Origin: JBLIRR01 sp049472395
GTDB lineage: Bacteria; SZUA-182; DTGQ01; JBLIRR01
Direction of reading: 5' to 3'
Length of the DNA: 64,000 nt
Assembly: GCA_049472395.1 (NCBI GenBank)
Contig: JBLIRR010000009.1
Span: 62,001-126,000, forward strand
Shown: positions 9,772 through 18,389 of the stretch, in pieces
Position numbering within the stretch: the stretch's first letter is position 1
How the letters are laid out: each line of letters begins with the position of its first letter
The notes under the pieces: generated by a model
Seen by the model: the letters and a program-made list of their open reading frames with translations, nothing else
The model's database searches: none
What the model was told of the DNA's origin: nothing
Translations under genes and position numbers: made by a program

Positions 9772-9998
9772 TAAAATCTCTCCCTTCTCTCCGTGGGAGG
9801 TTGCTCTCGGTCGGTCATAAAGTCATCGCTGAATTGATCTAAGCTGCTGATAAAAGACGCCCAAGGATCATCCTTTGGAATGAGTAAAACATTGCGACCA
9901 ATTCTTTTTATATAAACCTCTTCCCCCTGGAATTTAAATTCTTTGGGGAGCCTTACTGCTTGACTTTTTCCATTCTTAAAAATTTTTGCTGTATTCAT
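9771..9998 (-). CDS. vapB: VapB-family antitoxin
   Basis: A 75-residue protein with an N-terminal AbrB/MazE-type swapped-hairpin DNA-binding domain (KNGKSQAVRLPKEF, then the EVYIKRIGRNVLLIP strand). A C-terminal acidic/aromatic tail (WASFISSLDQFSDDF) should wrap the VapC toxin. It precedes and overlaps vapC. A perfect 10-bp palindrome at 10034-10043 upstream is a possible autorepression site. Confidence 0.92.
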   Translation of the reverse strand: MNTAKIFKNGKSQAVRLPKEFKFQGEEVYIKRIGRNVLLIPKDDPWASFISSLDQFSDDFMTDREQPPTERRERF

Positions 9999-10033
9999 TG
10001 TTCTTCCTTTTTCTTTTTTAATATATATTTAAA

Positions 10034-10043
10034 AGTATATACT
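10034..10043. promoter_or_regulatory. Possible VapB operator palindrome
   Basis: The perfect palindrome AGTATATACT lies 36 bp upstream of the vapB start, where VapBC complexes typically bind to repress their own promoter. It is short and sits in AT-rich sequence, so chance is possible. Confidence 0.3.
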
Positions 10044-10205
10044 AATAAAAAAGAATTGTAAATTTATAGGGAGCGATTCGAATGCTATTGTCGATATTGA
10101 ATCAACTATGATGCTTAATTTTTTCCTAAATGATGGTATATGGAAATTTCTGTGAGTTTTATGCAGGCATAAGGAGGTATGATTTGAAGCTATAATAAGG
10201 ATAAA

Positions 10206-10247
10206 CTACTGTCAGACCAGACCTTTGTATAGGTGGTCTGACAGTAG
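10206..10247 (-). terminator. Strong hairpin at the end of the WPLWSP cluster
   Basis: A perfect 14-bp stem (CTACTGTCAGACCA with its complement) around a 14-nt loop begins 13 bp past the stop of the last cluster gene, in its direction of transcription. Only three U residues follow, so it may act as a terminator, an mRNA 3'-end stabiliser, or both. Confidence 0.65.
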
Positions 10248-10260
10248 TAGTACACGCAGC

Positions 10261-10872
10261 CTAAAGTCCCAGAATGAGACCTGGCGTAAGCAGTGAAATA
10301 TAGGCGGGTGGAGGATTAAGAAGAGCAGCAAAGAGGGGATAACTTGCCAATGTGCCTCCTTGTGCAATCTCATAGGCAACGGCATAGGCTGTATAGCTAT
10401 TATAATATGCATTATTTCCTATGGGTACATAGGTAGTAAGCCATGCTGTGGATGTGGGGGCAAGTGTGGACCAGCCTTTTATCAGACTTAGATTAATAGG
10501 CAGCGGAGTCCCCAAAAGAGGATCCAGAAGATAACTTGGCGGCCAGAGATTCACCCCATACAAAGGATCAAAATAGGCCATGCCAAGTTTCGTATTATAT
10601 AAAAGGTAGGGGTAGGCCAGGTCCGGATCCCAGGTGAGACCGGGTTGTATCGGAAGAACAGTGCTGCTTGTAAGGCTGCTTACAATAGGGGTCGCAACTC
10701 CTGTTATGGGATTAGCGGGAGATAAAATAGGGGACCATAACGGCCATAATGTATTGTAAGGTGGAAGAGCAGCCCACGTTTGCGCCTTGACGAGAGGTGC
10801 ATGCCACATATAGATGCATATTATACAAATAAAAAAGATAAGTAATTTATACACGAATTTTTTTGATGTCAT
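10261..10872 (-). CDS. Secreted WPLWSP-family protein (copy 2)
   Basis: 203 residues with a signal peptide ending near VKA-QT. The mature protein carries the full family pattern. It opens with an LPPYNTLWPLWSP block, then a TPIVSSLTSSTVLP.QPGLTWDP block and a Y-L-L-Y-N-T.LG.AYFDP block. A PPSYLLDP.LGTPLPI block and LAPTSTAWL follow. The chain ends in AYEIAQGGTLASYPLFAALLNPPPAY and LLTPGLILGL-like segments. Charged residues are almost absent after the signal peptide. It is the last gene of the tandem cluster, 49 bp after copy 3, and is followed by a strong hairpin. No known function. Confidence 0.85.
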   Translation of the reverse strand: MTSKKFVYKLLIFFICIICIYMWHAPLVKAQTWAALPPYNTLWPLWSPILSPANPITGVATPIVSSLTSSTVLPIQPGLTWDPDLAYPYLLYNTKLGMAYFDPLYGVNLWPPSYLLDPLLGTPLPINLSLIKGWSTLAPTSTAWLTTYVPIGNNAYYNSYTAYAVAYEIAQGGTLASYPLFAALLNPPPAYISLLTPGLILGL

Positions 10873-10921
10873 ATTTCTATTCTCCTTTATTTCCCTCTAT
10901 TATTGTTAAGCTATTATTGCG

Positions 10922-11563
10922 TTAAGGTCCAAGTATAAGTAGTGGAGTGAGTAAAGAGCTGTATGCAGGCGGAGGATTGATAAGAGCGGCAAAAAGCGGA
11001 TAGGTTGAAAGCGTCCCTCCCGCGGCAATTTCATAAGCAGTTGCAAATGCCGCATAGGCATTATAGTATGCGCTGTTTGCTACCGGTACATTGGCAAGAA
11101 GCCAGGTAGTAGAGGTCGGAGCTAGTGTGGACCAGCCGAGAATTAAGCTTAAATCGATGGGAAGGGGATTGCCGAGAGTATCGAGCAGATCAGATGGTGG
11201 CCATAAATTGACTCCCCAGAATGGATCATAATAGGTCATTCCAAGGGGAGTATTATAGAGTAAATAAGGATAACTTTTTCGTGGATCAAGAGTAAGCCCG
11301 GGTTGGAGAGGAAGGACCGTGTTGGTCGTCAAACTGGTTATTATCGGTGTCGGAGCACCTGTGATTGGATCGATGGGGGAGAGGGAAGGAGACCATAACG
11401 GCCACAGAGTATTATAGGGTGGCACAGCGCCCCAATTTGGGGTGGCAGGTACTACCGGTAATAGTACTGCATGTGCCCTGTGCGATTGAACGAATCCCAG
11501 AATCATAATGGCAAAGCAAATCATAATGATTTTACTTAATTTACTTCGTAATACCTTATTCAT
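10922..11563 (-). CDS. Secreted WPLWSP-family protein (copy 3)
   Basis: 213 residues with a signal peptide (cleavage near SHRAHA). It shares every family block with copies 2 and 4, including NSAYYNAY, AYEIAAGGTL and LFAALINPPPAY, at what looks like well over half identity. The mature part again has only a handful of Lys/Arg/Asp/Glu residues. It lies between copies 2 and 4 with 35-49 bp gaps, so the three are probably cotranscribed and arose by tandem duplication. Confidence 0.85.
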   Translation of the reverse strand: MNKVLRSKLSKIIMICFAIMILGFVQSHRAHAVLLPVVPATPNWGAVPPYNTLWPLWSPSLSPIDPITGAPTPIITSLTTNTVLPLQPGLTLDPRKSYPYLLYNTPLGMTYYDPFWGVNLWPPSDLLDTLGNPLPIDLSLILGWSTLAPTSTTWLLANVPVANSAYYNAYAAFATAYEIAAGGTLSTYPLFAALINPPPAYSSLLTPLLILGP

Positions 11564-11598
11564 ATTCTATTCCTTTTTATCTAAAATTTATAATACTT

Positions 11599-12228
11599 TT
11601 ACAATCCTAAAATTAAAGCCGGAGTCAACAGAGAAATATAGGCAGGAGGTGGATTGAGCAAGGCTGCAAATAACGGAAAACTTGCGAGGGTGCCTCCGAA
11701 TGCAATCTCATACGCCACACCGTAACTTGGGTATGTATTATAATAGGCACTGTTTGCTACCGGTACGTTGAGCGAGAGCCAAGTGGTAGAAGTCGGAGCA
11801 AGGGTAGACCATCCCAGAACTAAGGATAAATCTATAGGCAGAGGAGTGCCTAAGACCGGATCTACCAGATAACTGGGCGGCCATAAGTTTATCCCTTCAA
11901 AGGGATCATAATATGCCATGCCTAATGGAGTGTTATAGAGGAGCCAAGGATAGTCCTTGTTCAAAGCGTCCCAGGTTAAGCCGGGTTGGACCGGAAGCAC
12001 TGTGCTTGGAGTAAGGCTATTGACAATAGGATCAGGAAGCAGGGTAATTGGATTTATGGGTGATAGGGCAGGCGACCATAAGGGCCATAACGTGTTATAG
12101 GGCGGAAGTGGTATCCATGTGGTTTTACTTGTCAAAAGCACTGCATTCGACTTTGATGCATAAGCACAACATATACATAGAAAGAGTATTATCATTATTA
12201 CATACTTAAAATCTTTTTTTCTTATCAA
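11599..12228 (-). CDS. Secreted WPLWSP-family protein (copy 4)
   Basis: 209 residues with a signal peptide whose h-region contains two cysteines (CICCAYASKSNA) before the predicted cleavage site. The mature chain has the complete family pattern from LPPYNTLWPLWSP to LLTPALILGL. It differs from copies 2 and 3 mainly in short loops such as the variable region after SPINPITL. It stands 35 bp upstream of copy 3 and 137 bp downstream of the beta-rich protein at 12366-13019. Confidence 0.85.
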   Translation of the reverse strand: MIRKKDFKYVIMIILFLCICCAYASKSNAVLLTSKTTWIPLPPYNTLWPLWSPALSPINPITLLPDPIVNSLTPSTVLPVQPGLTWDALNKDYPWLLYNTPLGMAYYDPFEGINLWPPSYLVDPVLGTPLPIDLSLVLGWSTLAPTSTTWLSLNVPVANSAYYNTYPSYGVAYEIAFGGTLASFPLFAALLNPPPAYISLLTPALILGL

Positions 12229-12364
12229 GACATATCTCCTTATCTTTCTCTCTTCATCTAAATGAAATCCTTATACTTTAGCTAATAACTCATTAATCAT
12301 AATTTTTCTATAGCACTCACCCCTTTCTCTTTAAAATATATATACATTCATACAGCTATGGTCT

Positions 12365-12389
12365 ACTATGGTCTAATCAAGACCATAGT
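12365..12389 (-). terminator. Hairpin overlapping the 3' end of a coding region
   Basis: A perfect 10-bp stem (ACTATGGTCT with AGACCATAGT) and 5-nt loop include the stop codon and last codons of the gene ending at 12366. There is no U tract on the downstream side, so attenuation or mRNA stabilisation between cluster genes is as likely as termination. Confidence 0.45.
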
Positions 12390-13019
12390 CCCATAATCAC
12401 TTTGAAAAGGATTGTAAATTGAGTAAGTCCCGTCCATAAGAGTTGATGAAATCACATTGCAATTTAAGGTAATGGTAAATAATCTCTGCGAAAATGGATT
12501 GATATAAGTGCCTGTTAATTGAAAAGTACTGGCTACCCCGACCGGATTAATGATTCCTGATACAGGGAATCCGGATATTACAAGAGGGTGATTCGCAAAA
12601 AGAGCAGTTCCGGTTACTACTCCTGATATCACATCCTGCGTAAGAATAAGGCTTATTTCTCCTCCACTCACTCTGGCCAAACTGGACCATGTCCCAATCC
12701 AATTACTTGTGGCCAAATTGGAGTTTGCTACAGTCACCGTATTGAGCAACGTTGGTGGTGGCGTCGCCAAAAGTGAAGTGACGGTTAATCCGGCGGAGGT
12801 TAAGACAGGCGCCGATACAATTGTGGTCAATGCCTGCGCCTGTCTTAGCAATGGATAGAATGGATTTAGGGTTATTACAGGTAAGCGGGGTGTGAAAGCA
12901 ACTGATAAAATTGGATCTGGTGGGGGCGGCAAAAGTTGTGCGCTTGATGGAAACTGTAAAGAAAATAGTATAGCTATACATAAGATAATAGCAATCTTTA
13001 GTCTATTTATTAATTTCAT
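12366..13019 (-). CDS. Secreted protein with a beta-rich C-terminal domain shared with the neighbour
   Basis: 217 residues with a signal peptide (cleavage near SSA-QL) and a proline-rich N-terminal part. The C-terminal domain of about 110 residues begins near NWIGTWSSL and ends near SDYGTMVLIRP. That domain also forms the C terminus of the protein at 13098-14201 (NWSGLWNSL...ESDFGSFNV), with the shared pattern TW/LW, L.Q...G.VTGTA, F.LTG and L.C...S.T.MDGTYSI. The strand pattern suggests a small lipocalin-like or carbohydrate-binding beta-barrel, which is an inference. It lacks the WPLWSP block. The last codons lie within the inverted repeat at 12365-12389. Confidence 0.75.
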   Translation of the reverse strand: MKLINRLKIAIILCIAILFSLQFPSSAQLLPPPPDPILSVAFTPRLPVITLNPFYPLLRQAQALTTIVSAPVLTSAGLTVTSLLATPPPTLLNTVTVANSNLATSNWIGTWSSLARVSGGEISLILTQDVISGVVTGTALFANHPLVISGFPVSGIINPVGVASTFQLTGTYINPFSQRLFTITLNCNVISSTLMDGTYSIYNPFQSDYGTMVLIRP

Positions 13020-13097
13020 GAAAGATATCCTTTTAATATAGTATTAATCTCTATTATCGATGATTTATAATATTACTAATCAATAGTATTGATAAAT

Positions 13098-14201
13098 CTA
13101 TAGCGCGGTTACATTAAAGCTTCCAAAGTCACTTTCTTTAAGGCTTATGATAGAGTATGTTCCGCTCATTGTGGTTGCACTGGTTATGGTGCAGTTTAAG
13201 GTAACAGTATAATCGATCGGTACGAGCACTAATCCGCTGAGGGCAAGTTGATAGTCGGTAAAAATACCTGTTAAGGTAAAGGTAGTGCCGCCGAGGAATG
13301 TACCACTTACCGTCACAGGCAAAGGAACAAGCTTATTTAATATTAATGAAGCCGTTCCGGTAACAGCACCGGTAGTTGTATTTTGTGATAAAGTGAGATT
13401 CATAGGCCCTAATTGACTCACATTGAGAAGACTATTCCATAGTCCACTCCAATTAGTGATAACAGGAGCTGCAACAGTAGTGCTCGGAGTCAGTGATCCC
13501 CCGCCGACGCTCGGAAGAAGAAATGTAAGGGCTGAAATGGCTGCGGTTGGGACTGGCACAGTAGGAACTGGTGCAGGTATTATCGGCGTTGGAGGTGCCG
13601 GTGTAATAGGTGCCATAGGAATCCCCGGCAGAGGTGTCCCCACAATTGCAGCAGCAGTGAGGAGAGAGGTAAGGGGCGGCGGTATTACAGCTGTGGTTGC
13701 TGCCGGTCCGCCAGGAGGTAAAGTAAGAGATGGAAGAGCACTTAAGTATGCAAGATTAGCAGCAGGCACCAGGTTTTTCAATGTAGAGAAAGACGTCGGT
13801 GGAAGGGCGGAATACCCTGGTGGTAAAACTATTGGCGAAGGTGTGTTACCGTGTAGCAAATATTTAGGAGGCCAGCTATTTATTCCAAATAAGGGATCGA
13901 AATAGACCATCCCGATAGGGGAATTATAAAGAAGCCATGGATAAATAGAAGCTGGATCCCAGGTTAATCCTGGCATCTCAGGAAGAAAAGTGTCTTGTGT
14001 GAGGCTGCTTACCAAAGGAGTGGGTAAACCTGTAGCAGGGTTTGTAGGAGATAAAGCAGAAGACCATAATGGCCATAAAGTATTATACGGTGGAAGGGCT
14101 TGCCAATTCTGAGCAAAGGTCAAGTGTGGGTATAGAAAAAGAACAATGGCAAATGTTAATAAAATTTTGATTATATGATTTCTTTTGATTATTATTTTCA
14201 T
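13098..14201 (-). CDS. Secreted WPLWSP-family protein fused to a beta-rich domain
   Basis: 367 residues with a signal peptide (cleavage near TFA-QN). The N-terminal half is a WPLWSP domain: LPPYNTLWPLWSS, LTQDTFLPEMPGLTWDP, YPWLLYNSPIGMVYFDP and WPPKYLL are all visible. A low-complexity Pro/Ala/Thr/Val linker around residues 185-235 follows. The C-terminal domain matches that of the protein at 12366-13019. It is the first gene of the tandem cluster and so joins the two protein types found separately downstream. The linker looks like a flexible extracellular spacer. No catalytic motif is seen. Confidence 0.8.
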   Translation of the reverse strand: MKIIIKRNHIIKILLTFAIVLFLYPHLTFAQNWQALPPYNTLWPLWSSALSPTNPATGLPTPLVSSLTQDTFLPEMPGLTWDPASIYPWLLYNSPIGMVYFDPLFGINSWPPKYLLHGNTPSPIVLPPGYSALPPTSFSTLKNLVPAANLAYLSALPSLTLPPGGPAATTAVIPPPLTSLLTAAAIVGTPLPGIPMAPITPAPPTPIIPAPVPTVPVPTAAISALTFLLPSVGGGSLTPSTTVAAPVITNWSGLWNSLLNVSQLGPMNLTLSQNTTTGAVTGTASLILNKLVPLPVTVSGTFLGGTTFTLTGIFTDYQLALSGLVLVPIDYTVTLNCTITSATTMSGTYSIISLKESDFGSFNVTAL

Positions 14202-14292
14202 AATTTACTCTTCTTTCCTACTTTCTTATACAATTTTCCTAAATAAAAAAACAAAATTTTTTCTGAATAAATATCACCATCCTTTCTAGTAG

Positions 14293-14715
14293 TTACATTT
14301 TGTAATGTCTTTCTTCGTGCCTCTTAATTAATTCCATAATTGTATGTGGATAATAAGGCTTTTTTATAATCTGGATTTGGTCGGCATAGGGACTTTGCTC
14401 TATCAACGTAGAATTTGAACTGTCATCCTTCATTAGCACGAGGTGTCTGGCGATCTGTTGATGATTGTTTTCGAAAAGAAATGTAATAAATTCTAAGCCA
14501 TTTTTCCCTGGTAAGCGGAAATCGACGAATCCTATTCTGATGCCCTCAGAATTTTTTCGCGTATTTTGTACTATGAGATTGTAATACTCCTCTGCAGATT
14601 TGTTAACCATTACTTCATAACCGCATATTTCTATAAGATTTTTTAAATAATTTACCAGTAGTGTATTCATGCTAATTATGGAGGCTTTTTTATGCTCTTC
14701 ATCCATAGCAATCAA
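14293..14715 (-). CDS. Degenerate receiver-domain protein
   Basis: 140 residues with the length and strand/helix pattern of a stand-alone receiver domain. The phospho-accepting aspartate is kept (Asp65 in GFVDFRLPGKNG), as is the late lysine (IIKKPY). The acidic pair at the end of the first strand is missing (ASIISMNT in place of the usual VDD), and the switch Thr/Ser after strand four is not evident. Magnesium-dependent phosphorylation is therefore doubtful. It sits between the sigma-54 activator gene and the WPLWSP cluster, with a consensus-matching sigma-54 promoter 82 bp upstream. It may be an atypical regulator acting on that cluster. Confidence 0.75.
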   Translation of the reverse strand: MIAMDEEHKKASIISMNTLLVNYLKNLIEICGYEVMVNKSAEEYYNLIVQNTRKNSEGIRIGFVDFRLPGKNGLEFITFLFENNHQQIARHLVLMKDDSSNSTLIEQSPYADQIQIIKKPYYPHTIMELIKRHEERHYKM

Positions 14716-14796
14716 TTGAAAAATGTGATTAATTTAATAGATTATTCTTCTTGAAAGCTTTAATTCATCCTGTAGGGAGCGATAGAGAGGATGATA

Positions 14797-14812
14797 AGCA
14801 ACAAATATGCCA
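14797..14812 (-). promoter_or_regulatory. Sigma-54 (RpoN) promoter
   Basis: On the minus strand the sequence TGGCATATTTGTTGCT matches the sigma-54 consensus TGGCAyrNNNNTTGCw at every specified position, with the invariant GG and GC in correct register. The start site should be near 14786, about 70 nt before the degenerate receiver gene and upstream of the WPLWSP cluster. A sigma-54 activator gene ends about 215 bp upstream. Confidence 0.75.
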
Positions 14813-14902
14813 AAATCAAGATGCATGGCATTTTACCTACAAGGTTATGCGTGCAGATACGCAACTCGTGCGAGAGGACAGACTGCTTTTAAAGATGCAA
14901 TA

Positions 14903-14917
14903 GTACCAAATTGGTAC
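14903..14917. promoter_or_regulatory. Candidate activator binding site (UAS)
   Basis: The perfect palindrome GTACCAA-A-TTGGTAC is centred about 100 bp upstream of the -24 element of the sigma-54 promoter, the usual distance for an enhancer-type activator site. The adjacent NtrC-family regulator is the natural candidate to bind it. Only one copy was found. Confidence 0.5.
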
Positions 14918-15027
14918 AAAAGAAATAGATAATGTGATTTAACATATTGATTTATTTAATCTTTTCTATGTTGTCATAATTCTAATACACCTGTTAAATT
15001 TTGGTATAGTGGTATAGTTGAGGAGCA

Positions 15028-16407
15028 CTAATTTTCTGCTTCTTGTTGGTACTGCTTGAGACGCCTTATTAAGCTTTGTCTTGATATTTGCAGGATTTTT
15101 GCCGTTTGGGTTTGATTATAATTTGTTTCTTTGAATACTTTTTGGATATGAGCCTTTTCAATTTCCCAGAGTGCTTGAGGGCTATAAAAATGAGCATTTG
15201 GCACTTTCTTTCTCTCTATGACTAACTCTTCTGGTAAAGCATCCATGGACAGAAATTTTGACCTCTCTCGTAGCACTGATCCATTAATAATATTTTCTAA
15301 TTCCCGGATATTGCCCGGATAGTCATAGCTTAAAAGTAGATTTCTCACATCTTCATGAATTCCCTTTAATGGCTTATTATGGGTGGTGGTAAATATCTTA
15401 AAGAAATGATCAATTAAAAGTGGAATGTCTTCCCGACGTTCTCTCAAGGGAGGGAGTTTAATATCATTGATATGTAATCGGTAATAAAGATCACGTCTGA
15501 AATTTCCTTTTTCTACTTCCAAATGTAAGTTTTTATTTGACGCAACGATTATCCTCACATCGGCGCTTATAGGTCGAGAATTCCCTAATTTAAAAAATTC
15601 ATTTTCTTGGAGAACACGCAACAGGTTCACCTGAAGGGCAAGATCAAGCTCTCCTATCTCATCAAGAAACAGGGTTCCTCCTTTTGCCTCTTCAAATAGT
15701 CCTTTCGCTTCTTCAATCGCCCCGGTAAATGCACCTTTTTTATGACCAAATAGTCGATCTTCAAATAATTCTTTTGAAAAGCTCCCCACATTAAACGCGA
15801 TAAATGGATTATCACGCCTGGGACTCAATGAATGAATCACACTTGCAACTAATTCTTTTCCAGTTCCACTTTCACCCAGAATGAGAACAGGGTTGGTTGA
15901 TTGGGCAATTGATTCAATAATTTTAAATAATTGCCACATCTTATCAGACGCTGTGACGATATTGTGAAATGCTTCTGGATGTTTTATTGTATCAAATAAG
16001 ATCTTTTCTCTTAAGGATTTCACCTCGTTTTCTAATTCTTGTTTTTCAATGGCTCTTCTTACTGCAAGGAAAAGCTTTTCAAAATTAAAGGGTTTTAAGA
16101 TATAATCATACGCTCCCTTTTTTATGCATGAAACCGCCGATTCAACCTCATCTATTGCTGTTAATATAATACATTCAGAATGAGGATGATTATTTTTTAT
16201 AAGATCAAGTAATATAAATCCGTTTTTATCAGGCAAATTCAAATCAATGATCACCAGTGCATAAGAATTGAGTTTGATCAATCCCTCTGCTTCGTGCGCT
16301 GAGCCAGCCAGATCAATATCGGTATACCCTTTTTGTAAGAATCGAAACTGGAGACTCTCTCTTAAATTTTTTTCATCGTCAATAATAAGTATCTTAGACA
16401 TTTTCAT
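15028..16407 (-). CDS. NtrC-family sigma-54-dependent response regulator
   Basis: 459 residues of standard three-domain layout. The N-terminal receiver has the acidic pair Asp10/Asp11 and phospho-acceptor Asp55 (IIDLNLPDKNG). The central AAA+ domain has the Walker A GESGTGKE, the sigma-54 contact loop GAFTGA and Walker B FLDEIGEL. A C-terminal Fis-type helix-turn-helix is visible (NQTQTAKILQISRQSLIRRL). It should activate sigma-54 promoters after phosphorylation by the kinase encoded 8 bp upstream. The promoter at 14797-14812 and the palindrome at 14903-14917, just downstream of this gene, are probable targets. Confidence 0.95.
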   Translation of the reverse strand: MKMSKILIIDDEKNLRESLQFRFLQKGYTDIDLAGSAHEAEGLIKLNSYALVIIDLNLPDKNGFILLDLIKNNHPHSECIILTAIDEVESAVSCIKKGAYDYILKPFNFEKLFLAVRRAIEKQELENEVKSLREKILFDTIKHPEAFHNIVTASDKMWQLFKIIESIAQSTNPVLILGESGTGKELVASVIHSLSPRRDNPFIAFNVGSFSKELFEDRLFGHKKGAFTGAIEEAKGLFEEAKGGTLFLDEIGELDLALQVNLLRVLQENEFFKLGNSRPISADVRIIVASNKNLHLEVEKGNFRRDLYYRLHINDIKLPPLRERREDIPLLIDHFFKIFTTTHNKPLKGIHEDVRNLLLSYDYPGNIRELENIINGSVLRERSKFLSMDALPEELVIERKKVPNAHFYSPQALWEIEKAHIQKVFKETNYNQTQTAKILQISRQSLIRRLKQYQQEAEN

Positions 16408-16415
16408 GTATCTTT

Positions 16416-18389
16416 TTATGGAGCAGGCAGATAAATACTAAATGTGGACCCTTTGCCTTCTTCAGAAGACACTGAGATATCTCCGCCATGTTCCTTGATT
16501 ATGTTATACGAAATAGATAATCCAAGGCCTGTTCCGCCCTTGCTCCCTTTTGTAGTATAAAATGGGTCGAATATTTTATTCATTATCTCTTGATTCATAC
16601 CACACCCGTTATCACTTATTTTTATAAGTATAGCATTTTTGATATATTTTGTTATAATAGTAATTTCGCCCTTTTCGTTGTGTATGGCGTGAGATGCATT
16701 CAAGAGTATATTCGTTATTACTTGTTCTAATCTATAGAATTTCCCCTTTATAAGAGGAAGGTCAGGCGCCAAAATTTTCTTTATATGAGGTACTCTTTTG
16801 GAGAGTTCTTCTCGTATTAAGAGCATCGTCTGCTCAATAACGAGATTAATATTCACATCATTGATATGGTTCGAAATTTCTTGCCGGGAAAACTCTTTGA
16901 GCCCGTATGTGATTTTGTGAATACGTTCTATTCCGCATGCTATTCCATCCATAAGGGCATCGAGTCTCTCCTTGATTGCCATGTAATCTATACCTGCGGT
17001 TATAAATTGTTCGTTTCTGTATGCGCGATCTAAAATTGGTCGAATGTCTTCAATAAATTGTTTGATAACAGGAAAATTAAGCATAATGAATGTTGTCGGA
17101 TTATTAATTTCATGGGCTATTCCTGAAACCATTCGGCCTAAAGAGGCCATCTTTTCAGCCTGTATAAGTTGTAGGTGTTTCCTGTCCTTCTCCTCGATAA
17201 TACGAGTAATATCAGTAATATCTTCTAATACCTCAATCACATTTTCTGGTTCTCCTTTTTCATTTAAAAGAGGGGATGCACTTACTCGATATATTCTCTT
17301 TTCATTCTTTGACACCACATGTATCTCTTGTTCCATTTCAAGCCTGCCTGTGTGGAATGCTCTCACGGCAGGACATTTTTCGCAGATTTGCTCTCTGTCC
17401 TTATAAATTGTATAGCATTTTTTGCCCCTGATCCTTTTATCCTTGAGAGTTGATTCTATTGCCTTGTTCGTCCATAATATATTCATATCTTTATCTAAAA
17501 TAGAAAGCCCTACATTTACCCCCGAGACAATGGCTTTTAATTTCTCTCTTTCTGTTTTTAATTCATTTTCAATAGTGCGTTTTTCAGTAATATCGTTTCC
17601 TGAATAAAGAATGCCTATATTATTACCACTTTCATCAGATATGGGTGCATTATTCCATTCAATGAGATGTTTTTCACCCTGACTATCCACCACATATCCT
17701 TCATAATGGTGATCCTCTGCTTTATTTCCTGACAGGAGTTTTTTAAAAATTTTGGCTTCTTTATTCGCACTATTGTCCTGAGGAAGGCAGGTTTCGAACC
17801 AATTTTTACCGATCAGTTCGTATTGAGAGCGTTTAAGAATATGTTGTGCCTTTTGATTAGCCTGAATAATGATTCCATTTCTGTTAATCACAATGAGTAT
17901 GATCCCTGCTATGTCCATATATTTTCTGGCAATATCTCTTGCCTTTCGCACATATTCCGTAGATTCTATGCGTTCGACTATCTTTGATACTCTCTCTGCA
18001 ACCGCATTCAGTAAAATCCTTTCTTCTTTAAGGAATGGTCCTTCATCGTGTTCAGGCTTTTTTTCTTTATAGTATATTGTTATATTTCCACGTTTTTTTT
18101 TGTGAGGAGTAATATCAGCACAGAGAGCCCATTGACTTCTGCGAAAGTGAGTGCTTCTGCATTTAAATCCATCCAGTACGATACTCGCACACGCACACTC
18201 CGAATAGCGCGATGAATGAGGGAGAATGTTAGCTATTTTCTGAAGAATTTCAAAGAGGTTCCTATTTTCTTCATCAACGATTCTTGAAATGCCATAAAGA
18301 CAATTAAGTTGTTTAATGTAGGTAGTATTTTTTAATAAAATTTCGTGTTTATCTAAGTCTGCGTTGTTTTTTTTGATAATATTAACCAT
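16416..18389 (-). CDS. Soluble PAS-domain histidine kinase, partner of the sigma-54 regulator
   Basis: 657 residues with no transmembrane segment. The N-terminal region (about 20-140) is GAF-like and contains a cysteine cluster (CACAS, then KCRS and ALCAD). A PAS domain near 155-270 and a second near 280-395 follow; the second has Cys residues (KKCYTIYKDREQICEKCPA) seen in redox-responsive PAS domains. The HisKA motif is GIAHEINNP. The HATPase domain has NGCGM, FDPFYTTK and GGTGLGLS. It ends 8 bp before the regulator gene, so the two form a cytoplasmic two-component system. Redox or metabolite sensing is an inference from the cysteines and the cytosolic location. Confidence 0.92.
   Translation of the reverse strand: MVNIIKKNNADLDKHEILLKNTTYIKQLNCLYGISRIVDEENRNLFEILQKIANILPHSSRYSECACASIVLDGFKCRSTHFRRSQWALCADITPHKKKRGNITIYYKEKKPEHDEGPFLKEERILLNAVAERVSKIVERIESTEYVRKARDIARKYMDIAGIILIVINRNGIIIQANQKAQHILKRSQYELIGKNWFETCLPQDNSANKEAKIFKKLLSGNKAEDHHYEGYVVDSQGEKHLIEWNNAPISDESGNNIGILYSGNDITEKRTIENELKTEREKLKAIVSGVNVGLSILDKDMNILWTNKAIESTLKDKRIRGKKCYTIYKDREQICEKCPAVRAFHTGRLEMEQEIHVVSKNEKRIYRVSASPLLNEKGEPENVIEVLEDITDITRIIEEKDRKHLQLIQAEKMASLGRMVSGIAHEINNPTTFIMLNFPVIKQFIEDIRPILDRAYRNEQFITAGIDYMAIKERLDALMDGIACGIERIHKITYGLKEFSRQEISNHINDVNINLVIEQTMLLIREELSKRVPHIKKILAPDLPLIKGKFYRLEQVITNILLNASHAIHNEKGEITIITKYIKNAILIKISDNGCGMNQEIMNKIFDPFYTTKGSKGGTGLGLSISYNIIKEHGGDISVSSEEGKGSTFSIYLPAP

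Noticed and set aside
13423..13905. Long plus-strand open frame (160 codons) opposite a secreted-protein gene
   Set aside because: It is antisense to the Pro/Ala/Thr linker of the 13098-14201 protein. Its Gly/Ala/Val repeats are the complement of that low-complexity region, and it lacks a ribosome site.
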